From contig NZ_CALPCC010000002.1 of the NCBI RefSeq assembly GCF_943192905.1, positions 1-64,000 on the forward strand: a stretch of 64,000 nucleotides of DNA, read 5' to 3'. Both the position numbers and the translations under genes were made by a program. Below the pieces are notes generated by a model. It ran no database searches, had not been told where the DNA came from, and worked only from the letters and a program-made list of their open reading frames with translations. This DNA comes from Adlercreutzia murintestinalis (lineage in GTDB: Bacteria > Actinomycetota > Coriobacteriia > Coriobacteriales > Eggerthellaceae). Of the stretch, positions 52,702 through 61,713 are shown piece after piece (positions within the stretch are counted from its first letter, which is position 1; the number at the start of each line of letters is the position of its first letter).

Positions 52702-55700
52702 CTACCCTCGGCGCAGCGCACGTTGTACGCTTTGGTCCGCTTCTCGGTTACGACGGCGTATCTGCTGAATGCCGTAGAGCGATGCACCAAAGGCACCGAG
52801 CGCACCAAGGGCACCGAGCGCAATGCCGGGCGTGCCCGCATCGCCGGTTTTGTCGTATCCGGTGCCAGGTAAGCCCGTACCTTCGATGGATACGGTCTGC
52901 TCTGCGGCATTGAGGTCGGCATGCTGCGCCACCAAGACCTTTTCTGCGTGCCCGTCGGTGGTCTCCATATTGCGATACAGATATTCATACACCACGACCT
53001 GCTTGCCAGCTGCCCTGCTGGCATCGAAGGAGAACTCGACCGAGGTAGTGCCGTCCTCGGCGGCTGCAACGAACGAAGCGGTGGCAGTGACTTGCTTGTC
53101 ACCGATGAGCAAGGGACTTGCGGTAGCGCGATCGTAGAGCACGCCCTCCAGCACGTACTCTTTGCCAGAGGTCAGGCCCTCGAAGGCGACTTCGTCTCGG
53201 ATGCGGGCAGATGCGCTATTCAACAGCACTTGGTCGCCATCAGTCGCATCGCATGCTCGTGTTGCGATAGTGCCGATCACGAACGTGACGGTCTGGTCGG
53301 TGCTGGTAAGGTCCATCTCCTGGCTGACGACCGTATTGTCTTTGACGAGCATGACCATCGAAGTCGCTCTTGTGCCTTCGAGGCCGCGCGCATCAAAGCG
53401 GTATTCCAGCTCGGTGGAACCGGCAGTGCTCTCGGCGGTGAAGCTGTTCGTTGCCATTACCAGATGCTGAGTCAGATCGGGGTATTGGTTGAGCGCATCG
53501 CGGAGCGCGTCCCCATCGAAGTCGCGAGGCAGTTCGCGCTGATGGTCGAACAGTTCGCGCAGGTCAGCATCAGTCTTATCGGTATCCACCGCTTCGGATG
53601 CTTCAAGGAGGTGGCGCATGAGTTGGCTTGCGAGGGCGGCCTCGTCCGGTGCGCTCTCATCGTGATATTGAAGGATGGGAGCACCGCTTTCCGCGTTCAC
53701 GAGCAGGCCGTAGACCGTGTAGGAACCGCCCGCGACCGCATCCGCATAGCTGATCTGGTCGATGAAAGCAGCTTCTGAGTCAGCGGGTATGTTTTTGGCA
53801 GCCGCGTCAGCGCCACCGAGCACGGTCCAGAGCTCTGCCGCGCGTACTGAGAAGCTCTGATCCTCATTGGAGGGGTCCTCGTCCTCGGCAACGAGGGTAT
53901 CATTGCGATACAGCTTTTCATACACCACCAGGTCGCGTCCATCGCATGAAGACGAATCGAAATCGAAGCGCACCTGCGTTTGTCCGGTACTAGCATCAGG
54001 TGTGAACGTCGTATCCGCTCTGACCGCGCTTCCTGACTGGTCGAGCAGCGGCTCGACATCCCAAAACGGTGTCCCATCGCTGCCCACCGAGGCGCTCTTC
54101 ACCATGAGGCTACCCTCTAAACGGTATTCCTTACCGGGAATCAAGTCAGTGTAGGAGATGGCATCCACCACCGTGGATGATCCATCAGAGGCCACCACAT
54201 CGTCACCGTCAGCGAAGTCAGTCGCAACGGTGGCAATGCGAGGGGCGCAGACGGTCACGGTCTGGTTCTGGTCCGCGCTATCCTCGTGGGAGACGATCAG
54301 CTGTCCGTCTTTGAGTAAGCGCTCGAACACCACGACCCGTTTACCCGCATGTGCGGTGGTATCGCATGTGAAGGCTACCTCAACGGTGCCGTCTTCGTAC
54401 TCGGGTACGAAGGGCATCTCAGTGCGGTAGGGTGTTCCCTGCGCATCGCACAGCGGTATGAACGCGGGCTCATCACTATCACCGGTATCCTCGTCGCTTT
54501 CGATCCACAAAGAGCCCTCCAAGGTGTATGCCTCACCAGCTATCAGGTTGCGATAGGTGACCCGATCGGTGATGGACGCTTCGGGATCGGCTGATACGAG
54601 CTTGTCGTCATCGGCTGTGTCAGATGCTGTGGTTCGCAGGATCTGCCCCTTGATGTGCACCGTTTGAGCATAATCGGCGGCATCTTTGTGCTCGGCCACC
54701 ACAGCCCCCGTATCGCAGCGCACCAGTTCTTCGTAGACGGTCACGTCGCGATCTGCCTGCGCGCGCGAATCGAACGTGATCACTACCTCGGCATAGCCGT
54801 TCGGCTGTGTCGGCGTGAAGCGCGCATGCCCGGTGATGGCATCTCCGTTACTGTGGTGGAGCGCCTCACCGGTGAGCGCGTCGACGAGGGAGGCGCGCAG
54901 CTCATAAGCTGTGTTGCTCGTGGTGTCCAGATGAGCGTAGGAGACCCGGTCGATGATCGTGGTTTGCGGGTCGGCACCGATGCTCTTGCTGCCGCTTGTT
55001 CGTTCTCGGGCGGCCGTGGTGATGGACACTTCGGTAATGGCCTGATTGTCAAGGGTGCCTAGGTCAACAAGGTGGCCTTCGCGTTCGTCGATGGTCAGGC
55101 TTGGAATACGGATCAAAGCAAGTCCGGCGTTCGCCGCAACGGGTAGCTCTTCTATGGTGTAGGTCCCGTAGGGAAGGGCCCCTCTGGAATCGTCGACGCG
55201 CCCCTTTCCGAACCAAATACCGCAGGTTGCATCAAGCTTCGTCTCGTCTACCGTACCGTCAGCGCGTATGGCGCGATCGTTGGCGTTCGTGTTGCGGGAG
55301 TGTTGGTTCCAGGTGCTCTGGGTCGCTGCTTGGCCATTGGCGTCGGTTACGATGACATGGCTCTCTCCGGTCGTGTTGCAGGTGATGCGAAAAGGTACGC
55401 CAGCAAGTCTGTTCTGGTCGGATTCGCGCGCCTTGACGAGCTGCACGTCACCGCGATAGACCTGATCGGCTACGGTGGGAGCATGGTAGGAAACGGCCGT
55501 TTCGGCGCTTCCGTGAGCCGTCAGCTGTACGAGATGCACGCTGGTATCGCTCAGATGATAGCCGGTGGGCGCTTTTGTCTCTTGCACCAGTGCGGTGCCA
55601 AGCGGCAAAGCTGGTTTTCCGTCGCTGGTAAAGAAGAAGTCACCGTTTGACGATACGAGGTGACTTTCGTCCAAGCGGGCGCATCCGTGCTCATCGGTGC

Positions 55701-56853
55701 GCACCGTCCAGCTGCGCTGCGGCTGCCCGCTTGCCTCTGCTTGGGCTACGCTGGTGTAGTGCCCCGGGTAGAAGCGGACGGTGAACTGCGCGTCGGCGAG
55801 CGTAGCACCTCCCTGTCCGCGGCCTTCCCGCGTTTCGGTGTCGATCTTCGCCACGAGCATCTCGAGCGCGGCGCATTGGGGCGCATCGGCAACTGAACCG
55901 CCGTTCACGCGCGCGGTTTGCCCGCTTTCGACCGACACGGCATAGATGCGCTCGTCAAGGGCATAGCCGACAGGCGCCTTCGTCTCGCGCACGTAATAGA
56001 TGCCGACGCCCAAATACCCCGAGGTCGCTTGTCCGTTCTCGTCAAGCTTCAGAGTGGCGGCAAGATTGGCACAGCCGCGATCGTGGTAGATCCCGTACTG
56101 GGCACCCTCAAGCGAATAGCAGGGGTTGTTGTCGGTCATGGTCGTGTTAGCCGAGCGCTTCGCGATGCTCACCCATCCACCAGGGACAAAGCTCAAGATC
56201 ACTTGCCGGTCAGACCCGGTAGACATCTGGAAGCACCCGTTTCGGAAACCTTCAGGGACCTCCGAGCCACGCGTGAAGATAAGGTTTTGAGGCGTGCCGT
56301 AGTTGGGACCGTCCACCCAATATCCCAATACGTTTCTCCCGGCCCATTCGCGGAAATCCGCCGAGCAACCGCTGAGGGCGGCAGCGCCATCGCAGGCGTA
56401 GAAATCGGCCACGATGATATGGGTGAGCGCCAGGTAGCGATCTGCGGTCATAGCGGTGCCATCGAACCAGGTGCGTGGCCACATCGACGTGTCGAATCCA
56501 GGACCGCCGTAGCCGAACCAGAGCGCTGCGGCCACGGCGGAGGGATCGTAGGGGGTGCCACCAGGCGGGCAGGTGGGCGTGATGGGGTCTTTGCGGTAGG
56601 TGCCGCTGAGCGGCGTTGCCTTTGAAGGCTGTCCGCAGTAGGCGACGGTGCCCTCAACGCTCATGCGGTGCGTCTCGTAGCCGCCATAGGGCACCGATCC
56701 GCCTACATCGAGCTGCGCGTATCCTCCGGCATACGCCTCTTGGGCTCCAAGCGGTATCTTCGGTATCAGTCCGATGATGAGTGCTATCGCTATTCCTACC
56801 ATCATCCACCAGCGCATGCGCGCTGCTGCTCGCGATACGTTTTGTTTTGCCAC
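52702..56853 (-). CDS. VaFE/SpaA repeat surface protein with LPGTG anchor
   Basis: 1,383 residues from GTG 56853 (AGGAG about 7 bases upstream). A signal peptide (about 1-43) is followed by a thioester-domain-like region (A-Y-C-G-Q, Cys73) in which the T-Q partner is replaced by T-H (144-145). Three prealbumin/SpaA-like domains follow, with E-T-K-A-P-x-G-Y strands expected to form isopeptide bonds. Next come five VaFE repeats (V-V-Y-E-x-L and D-x-x-x-x-x-Q-T-V-x-V ends). The C-terminus has L-P-G-T-G (1328-1332), a hydrophobic helix and R-R-R. This is the structural adhesin/pilin of the cassette, on the minus strand against the surrounding operon. Confidence 0.95.
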   Translation of the reverse strand: MAKQNVSRAAARMRWWMMVGIAIALIIGLIPKIPLGAQEAYAGGYAQLDVGGSVPYGGYETHRMSVEGTVAYCGQPSKATPLSGTYRKDPITPTCPPGGTPYDPSAVAAALWFGYGGPGFDTSMWPRTWFDGTAMTADRYLALTHIIVADFYACDGAAALSGCSADFREWAGRNVLGYWVDGPNYGTPQNLIFTRGSEVPEGFRNGCFQMSTGSDRQVILSFVPGGWVSIAKRSANTTMTDNNPCYSLEGAQYGIYHDRGCANLAATLKLDENGQATSGYLGVGIYYVRETKAPVGYALDERIYAVSVESGQTARVNGGSVADAPQCAALEMLVAKIDTETREGRGQGGATLADAQFTVRFYPGHYTSVAQAEASGQPQRSWTVRTDEHGCARLDESHLVSSNGDFFFTSDGKPALPLGTALVQETKAPTGYHLSDTSVHLVQLTAHGSAETAVSYHAPTVADQVYRGDVQLVKARESDQNRLAGVPFRITCNTTGESHVIVTDANGQAATQSTWNQHSRNTNANDRAIRADGTVDETKLDATCGIWFGKGRVDDSRGALPYGTYTIEELPVAANAGLALIRIPSLTIDEREGHLVDLGTLDNQAITEVSITTAARERTSGSKSIGADPQTTIIDRVSYAHLDTTSNTAYELRASLVDALTGEALHHSNGDAITGHARFTPTQPNGYAEVVITFDSRAQADRDVTVYEELVRCDTGAVVAEHKDAADYAQTVHIKGQILRTTASDTADDDKLVSADPEASITDRVTYRNLIAGEAYTLEGSLWIESDEDTGDSDEPAFIPLCDAQGTPYRTEMPFVPEYEDGTVEVAFTCDTTAHAGKRVVVFERLLKDGQLIVSHEDSADQNQTVTVCAPRIATVATDFADGDDVVASDGSSTVVDAISYTDLIPGKEYRLEGSLMVKSASVGSDGTPFWDVEPLLDQSGSAVRADTTFTPDASTGQTQVRFDFDSSSCDGRDLVVYEKLYRNDTLVAEDEDPSNEDQSFSVRAAELWTVLGGADAAAKNIPADSEAAFIDQISYADAVAGGSYTVYGLLVNAESGAPILQYHDESAPDEAALASQLMRHLLEASEAVDTDKTDADLRELFDHQRELPRDFDGDALRDALNQYPDLTQHLVMATNSFTAESTAGSTELEYRFDARGLEGTRATSMVMLVKDNTVVSQEMDLTSTDQTVTFVIGTIATRACDATDGDQVLLNSASARIRDEVAFEGLTSGKEYVLEGVLYDRATASPLLIGDKQVTATASFVAAAEDGTTSVEFSFDASRAAGKQVVVYEYLYRNMETTDGHAEKVLVAQHADLNAAEQTVSIEGTGLPGTGYDKTGDAGTPGIALGALGALGAFGASLYGIQQIRRRNREADQSVQRALRRG

Positions 56854-56893
56854 CGTGCGCTCCTATCCGCGAAACCAGCATTGCTCTGTATTG

Positions 56894-56899
56894 ACTATA
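56894..56899 (-). promoter_or_regulatory. -10 box of the pilin cassette
   Basis: TATAGT on the minus strand (forward ACTATA 56894-56899) lies 41 bases before the GTG start, with AGGAG between. No strong -35 box. Confidence 0.4.
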
Positions 56900-57065
56900 G
56901 CGATGCGCTCTGGCGCGGCGGATGCACGTCTGCTGCATGCGGTCGGCGTCGTTTCAGGCGCGTTTCGCATTGCTTGGCGTATGGCCCGTTGGCGTCTGCG
57001 GGCACGGATCCTGTGTGGAAACATTGGCGTTCTTGCGCAGAACTTGCATGAACCTGATACCGCTC

Positions 57066-57095
57066 TTGCGGTGATCCGGGACGATGCTTCACAAT
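57066..57095 (+). promoter_or_regulatory. Candidate promoter for rseP-ispG-proS
   Basis: TTGCGG (57066-57071), an 18-base spacer and CACAAT (57090-57095) lie upstream of rseP. Because the genes are cut off from pyrH-dxr by the inserted cassette, they need a promoter here. Confidence 0.4.
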
Positions 57096-57138
57096 ACCGC
57101 GCAAAGAACGTGAGCGCGTTTGATACGGAAAGCAGCAT

Positions 57139-58248
57139 ATGGACATTCTCTTCATGATCGTCTGTGCCATCTTCGTGATCGGTTTTCTGGTATTCATCCA
57201 CGAAGGTGGCCACTACCTGGCGGCGCGCGTATTCGGCGTGCGCGTCACTGAATTCATGTTGGGCCTGCCAGGCCCCAGCATTGGCTTCAAGAAGGCGGGC
57301 ACGCGCTTCGGGGTGACCGCAGTGCCGCTTGGCGGCTATGCGAAAGTGTGCGGCATGGAGATGGGCCCCATCTCCGAGCATGCCAAGGCCGTGCTTGCCT
57401 GCGTGTACGAACAGGGAACCGCATCGCTTCCCGATATTGCTCGGGCGTGCGATATCAGCGAAGAGGAAGCCCAAGATACGCTCGATCAGCTGGTGGAATG
57501 GGGCAGCGTAGAGGCCCCGCGCAAGCATGATGCAGCTGACCTCTACCGCACGCCAGCAGAAGAGCCCACACGCGCCCAGCGGCGCGTGGCTGCGCGGCTG
57601 TGCCGCCCGCTTTCCACCGAGAGCGCGGCCGGTACGCCCCGCGCGGTGCCCGATGCGCATGCGCTCTTCGAGCGCGAGTTGTCGCAACAGTATCGCAGCT
57701 TGCCGTTCTGGAAGCGCTCGGTCATCTTGCTGGCGGGCATCGCGGTGAATCTCGCCTTCGCTCTGGTGGCGTTCATCGTCATCTATTCGGTCATCGGCTT
57801 TGATGTGGCCGATCCCGAAACGGGCGCCATCACGCATCTGGTGGTCGGCCCCGACAGGGCCATCTTTGCCGGGTTCAGTTATATCGGCATGACCGTGCAA
57901 GCCATCATGGGGCTTTTCAACCCCGCAACTGCCGTTGAGACGGTATCCAACTCCACCAGCGTCATCGGCATAGCCGTCATGTCTGCCGATTACTTTGCCG
58001 CAGGGCTCGCCGAGGCCCTCTTCTTCATGGCGGTCATATCGGTGTCGCTCGGGCTCATGAACCTCATTCCTATTCCGCCGCTTGATGGCGGACGCTTCCT
58101 CATCGAGGTCATCCAAAAGCTGAGCCGCCGTCAGGTACCCGCGCGCGTGATGGGATACCTCTCGTTGGCTGGCATGGCTTTATTCATCGGCTTCTTCGTT
58201 ATCATGTTGAACCAAGATGTACAGCGCTTCATCTTCGGAAATTGGTAG
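57139..58248 (+). CDS. rseP: M50 site-2 protease (RseP family) with winged-helix-like insert and no PDZ domain
   Basis: 369 residues. H-E-G-G-H (21-25) at the end of helix 1 and P-P-L-D-G-G-R near the C-terminus are the zinc-binding motifs of intramembrane metalloproteases. The beta-loop P-L-G-G-Y-A-K-V is followed by an unusual insert of about 110 residues. Its first part (about 82-126) reads like a small winged helix (L-P-D-I-A-R-A-C-D-I, then A-Q-D-T-L-D-Q-L-V-E-W-G-S-V-E). The PDZ domain normally between helices 2 and 3 is missing; only a short loop remains. It probably cleaves membrane-bound regulators. Located between the pilin cassette and ispG. Confidence 0.92.
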   Translation: MDILFMIVCAIFVIGFLVFIHEGGHYLAARVFGVRVTEFMLGLPGPSIGFKKAGTRFGVTAVPLGGYAKVCGMEMGPISEHAKAVLACVYEQGTASLPDIARACDISEEEAQDTLDQLVEWGSVEAPRKHDAADLYRTPAEEPTRAQRRVAARLCRPLSTESAAGTPRAVPDAHALFERELSQQYRSLPFWKRSVILLAGIAVNLAFALVAFIVIYSVIGFDVADPETGAITHLVVGPDRAIFAGFSYIGMTVQAIMGLFNPATAVETVSNSTSVIGIAVMSADYFAAGLAEALFFMAVISVSLGLMNLIPIPPLDGGRFLIEVIQKLSRRQVPARVMGYLSLAGMALFIGFFVIMLNQDVQRFIFGNW

Positions 58249-58264
58249 CAAAGGGAGGATGCGG

Positions 58265-59380
58265 ATGAACAAGCCGCAGATGGCGAAGGAGCGGCCAGAG
58301 GCGCCGCAGATGCCAAGAACGATGACGCATCAGGTGATGGTGGGCAGGTCGGGCCATGGCGGCGTGGCGGTTGGTGGCGGTGCGCCGGTGTCGGTGCAAT
58401 CGATGTTGAATGCGCCCGTCCACGATGTTGACGCTAACCTGCGTCAGATCGAGGCGCTGGCCGAAGTGGGCTGTGAGATCGTCCGCATGGCCATCCCCGA
58501 ACGCACGGCGCTGCGCTCGTTCGCGCAGGTGTGCGCGCGCTCGCCCTTGCCCGTGGTCGCCGATGTCCACTTCGATGCGCACATCGCCCTTGAAGCGGCT
58601 TGGTCGGGCGCGGCGAAGCTGCGCATCAATCCCGGGAACATCGGCGGTCTGGCGAAGACCGACCAGGTGATCGATGCGGCGCGGGGCGCGGGCATTCCCA
58701 TCCGCATCGGTGTGAACGCGGGTTCTCTGGACGCTTCCATCGCGGCGCGGCGCGACCTTACCCTGCCGCAGAAGCTAGCCGAATCAGCCGTTCAGTATGT
58801 GCGGTATTTTGAAGAGGATCGTGGCTTTCGCGATCTGGTGGTGTCAGCGAAGGCGCACGACGTGCCCGCCACCATTGCCACGTATCGCATCCTGAGCCAG
58901 CGTCTGCCGCACGTGCCACTGCACATCGGCATTACGGAGGCGGGCACGGTGATGCAGGGCACCATCAAATCGGCAGCAGGGTTAGGCGTGCTGCTCGAAC
59001 AGGGCATTGGTGATACCATGCGCATCTCGTTGACCGACGACCCCACCCTCGAAGTGCGCGCCGCTTGGCAGTTGCTCGCAGCGCTTGACATGCGTCGTCG
59101 CACACCCGAGATGATCAGTTGCCCGACCTGCGGGCGCTGTCAGGTTGATATGATCCCCATTGCCAAGCAGGTAGAAGAGGCGCTTTCCCACGTTGCCAAG
59201 CCCATCAAGGTGGCCGTGATGGGTTGTGTGGTCAATGGGCCCGGTGAGGCAGCCGATGCCGATGTGGGGGTTGCTTGCGGTGCCGGTCAGGCGGCGCTGT
59301 TCCGTAATGGTAAAATCGTTGCCAAAGTTGACGAGAGCCGCATCGTTGACGCGCTCTTGGAAGAGGTCGAGAAGCTCTAA
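58265..59380 (+). CDS. ispG: (E)-4-hydroxy-3-methylbut-2-enyl-diphosphate synthase
   Basis: 371 residues from ATG 58265; AAGGGAGG (58251-58258) is 6 bases upstream, too near an earlier ATG at 58259. V-Q-S-M-L-N, V-A-D-V-H-F-D and L-R-I-N-P-G-N-I-G are barrel motifs. Cluster cysteines lie in S-C-P-T-C-G-R-C and G-C-V-V-N-G-P-G-E. It makes HMBPP in the same pathway as Dxr. Follows rseP by 16 bases. Confidence 0.96.
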   Translation: MNKPQMAKERPEAPQMPRTMTHQVMVGRSGHGGVAVGGGAPVSVQSMLNAPVHDVDANLRQIEALAEVGCEIVRMAIPERTALRSFAQVCARSPLPVVADVHFDAHIALEAAWSGAAKLRINPGNIGGLAKTDQVIDAARGAGIPIRIGVNAGSLDASIAARRDLTLPQKLAESAVQYVRYFEEDRGFRDLVVSAKAHDVPATIATYRILSQRLPHVPLHIGITEAGTVMQGTIKSAAGLGVLLEQGIGDTMRISLTDDPTLEVRAAWQLLAALDMRRRTPEMISCPTCGRCQVDMIPIAKQVEEALSHVAKPIKVAVMGCVVNGPGEAADADVGVACGAGQAALFRNGKIVAKVDESRIVDALLEEVEKL

Positions 59381-59413
59381 GGGGTCTCGGCCACAAGTTC
59401 TCAAGGAGACCTG

Positions 59414-61165
59414 ATGACCGAGATACTGCGCTTGAAGAACCTCTACGTGCCTACCTTGAAAGAGGATCCGGCAGATGCCGATATTGCCAGTCATAAGCTG
59501 CTCTTGCGCGCTGGTATGATTCGCAAGACCGCCAGCGGCGTCTACACGTTCTTGCCGCTGGGCTACCGCGTGCTGCGCAAGGTGGAGGGCATCATACGCG
59601 ATGAGATGGATGCCATTGGCGCGCAGGAGATCATGATGCCGGCGCTCCAGCCGGCCGAGCTTTGGCACGAGAGCGGGCGCTGGGACGATTATGGCCCTGA
59701 GCTCATGCGCCTGACCGACCGCCACCAGCATGGCTTTTGCTTAGGGCCCACCCACGAGGAACTGATCACGTCGCTCGTGCGCGACGAGTTGCGTTCGTAC
59801 AAGCAGCTTCCCGTCTCGCTCTATCAGATACAGGTGAAGTTCCGCGATGAGATACGCCCGCGCTTCGGGCTCTTGCGCAGCCGCGAGTTCATCATGAAGG
59901 ATGCGTATTCCTTCCACGACAGCCAGGAAAGCCTTCAGGAGACCTATGACGATATGTCGGGCGCCTATGGTCGCATTTGCGATCGGTGCGCGCTTACCTG
60001 GCGCGCGGTGGAGGCGGACAGCGGCCAGATCGGCGGCAGCGTGACCACGGAGTTCATGGCGCTGGCTGAGTCGGGCGAAGCGGAACTGGTGCATTGCAAG
60101 TGCGGTTATGCGGCCGATGCAGAGGCAGCCGAGTGCATCTGCCATGCTACGCTGCACAGAGTCGAGAAGATGGAAAAGATAAGCACGCCGGGCGTGCATA
60201 CGATTGACGAGCTAGCCGCGTTCTTGGATATTCCGGCATCGTCTACGGTCAAGGCACTTTCCGGCATGAGCGGCGACGACGAGCTGGTCGTGCTGTTCGT
60301 GCCGGGCAACCACGAGCTCAACGATATCAAGGCCGATCGTGCTATTCCTGGGTTCAGGTTCTTGACCGATGACGAAATGATCTCATTCGGGCTGCACAAG
60401 GGGTCCATGGGTCCGGTGGGTCTGCCCGAAGGCGCCCGTATCGTGGCCGATCGCAATCTGCGCGGCGTGCCGCAATGGGTCGTGGGCGCCAACGAGGATG
60501 GCTATCACTATGTGGGCGCGCAACTGGGGATTGACTTCCAGGTGGACGAATGGGCCGACCTATGCACGACGGTGCCTGGGGATACCTGTCCTGAGTGCGG
60601 GTGCGCCTTGGAAGGTGCGCGCGGCATCGAGGTCAGCCAGGTGTTCCAGCTGGGTGACAAGTACTCGCGCACCATGAACGCCACCTATTTGGATAAGGAT
60701 GGCAAGGAACAGTACTTCATCATGGGCTGCTACGGTGTTGGTGTGACCCGCACCTTGGCCGCGGTGGTCGAGCAGCACTTCGACGAGGATGGCATCATCT
60801 GGCCGCCTAGCGTGGCACCCGCGCATGTGTGCGTGCTGCCGCTGTCCGCAGACGATACCGTTATGAATGCGGCCAATGATGTAGCAGCGAAGATTTCCCG
60901 GATGGGTTTCGAAGTGGCCATTGACGACCGTGACGAGCGTGCTGGAGTGAAGTTCGCCGATGCGGACTTGATCGGGTGGCCGTTGCAGGTGATCGTGGGC
61001 AAGCGTGGCCTCGAGGCGGGCAAGGTGGAGTTGAAGCGCCGCCGCACCGGAGAGCGCCGCGAGGTCTCCCTGGACTATTTGGACGAGGTGATGACGTTCG
61101 TGACGCGCAAGATGAAGGCGATGCCGCAAGGTGGCACGAACCTGTTTGCCAGTCTCTTCGAGTAG
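59414..61165 (+). CDS. proS: Prolyl-tRNA synthetase
   Basis: 583 residues, bacterial type with the editing insertion. Class II motifs: G-V-Y-T-F-L-P-L-G and R-I-I-R-D-E-M-D-A-type motif 1, F-R-D-E-I-R-P-R-F-G-L-L-R-S-R-E-F motif 2, and the later G-C-Y-G-V-G-V-T-R motif 3. The INS domain (about 225-400) edits Ala-tRNA(Pro). C-terminal anticodon-binding domain ends the protein. Last gene of the cluster, followed by a strong terminator. Confidence 0.97.
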   Translation: MTEILRLKNLYVPTLKEDPADADIASHKLLLRAGMIRKTASGVYTFLPLGYRVLRKVEGIIRDEMDAIGAQEIMMPALQPAELWHESGRWDDYGPELMRLTDRHQHGFCLGPTHEELITSLVRDELRSYKQLPVSLYQIQVKFRDEIRPRFGLLRSREFIMKDAYSFHDSQESLQETYDDMSGAYGRICDRCALTWRAVEADSGQIGGSVTTEFMALAESGEAELVHCKCGYAADAEAAECICHATLHRVEKMEKISTPGVHTIDELAAFLDIPASSTVKALSGMSGDDELVVLFVPGNHELNDIKADRAIPGFRFLTDDEMISFGLHKGSMGPVGLPEGARIVADRNLRGVPQWVVGANEDGYHYVGAQLGIDFQVDEWADLCTTVPGDTCPECGCALEGARGIEVSQVFQLGDKYSRTMNATYLDKDGKEQYFIMGCYGVGVTRTLAAVVEQHFDEDGIIWPPSVAPAHVCVLPLSADDTVMNAANDVAAKISRMGFEVAIDDRDERAGVKFADADLIGWPLQVIVGKRGLEAGKVELKRRRTGERREVSLDYLDEVMTFVTRKMKAMPQGGTNLFASLFE

Positions 61166-61196
61166 CACGCTACAAAGCGCTCACGTAACTGGATCC

Positions 61197-61240
61197 CGTC
61201 AGCCCGCGGCCTGCGTTCAGGTGCGCGGGCTGACGTTTAG
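61197..61240 (+). terminator. Strong terminator hairpin after proS
   Basis: A perfect 12-bp stem (61197-61208 with 61224-61235), 15-base loop, followed by TTTAGA. It lies 32 bases past the proS stop. Confidence 0.75.
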
Positions 61241-61323
61241 ATGACACCTTCGGTCTGTCGTGCATCGCGCCTGCTCGGTGCGTCATCATGATGGCATGAG
61301 CACACGCAAGAAGGAGGCTACTC

Positions 61324-61671
61324 ATGGCAACCATGAACGATCCGTTCCGCGAGATATTCCTTGCCGGTGTTGGCGCGCTGGCGCTTGGCGCTGAGAAGTC
61401 GAAGGAGATCGTCGATCAACTGGTCTCGAAAGGCCAGATCACGGTCGATCAGGGCAAGGAGATCGCGACCGACCTGCAACATCAAGCACACGAGAACACC
61501 GCACAGGTGCGCGATGAGGTGATCCGTGCATACCTTGGCTCGCTGAGCAAGGACGAGCGCGATGCGTTTGCGGCTCGCATCGCCGATATGGCAGCGCAGG
61601 TTGATGGCGATGAGGCGCTTCGTGACCAGGAAGCAACCGAGGTGCAAGAGAGCGCGAAGGCATCTTCCTAA
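61324..61671 (+). CDS. Phasin-like helical protein
   Basis: 115 residues. AAGAAGGAGG precedes the ATG. F-L-A-G-V-G-A-L-A-L-G-A-E-K and I-V-D-Q-L-V-S-K-G-Q-I-T-V-D-Q-G-K match the phasin/PhaF-like N-terminal helix seen in many Gram-positive bacteria that do not make polyhydroxyalkanoate, so a granule role is not implied. The remainder is a charged helix. It is monocistronic behind the terminator. Confidence 0.85.
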   Translation: MATMNDPFREIFLAGVGALALGAEKSKEIVDQLVSKGQITVDQGKEIATDLQHQAHENTAQVRDEVIRAYLGSLSKDERDAFAARIADMAAQVDGDEALRDQEATEVQESAKASS

Positions 61672-61700
61672 GGTGACCAGCGGCGTTCGCGCGCATGCAG

Positions 61701-61706
61701 TATCAT
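61701..61706 (+). promoter_or_regulatory. -10 box directly before rlmB
   Basis: TATCAT ends 7 bases before ATG 61714, so the transcript probably starts at the start codon; no ribosome binding site is available. Candidate leaderless gene. Confidence 0.5.
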
Positions 61707-61713
61707 AGGGCGC

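Noticed and set aside
56863-58116. 417-codon open frame opposite rseP
   Set aside because: The plus strand encodes a convincing zinc protease; the minus frame has no recognisable motif.
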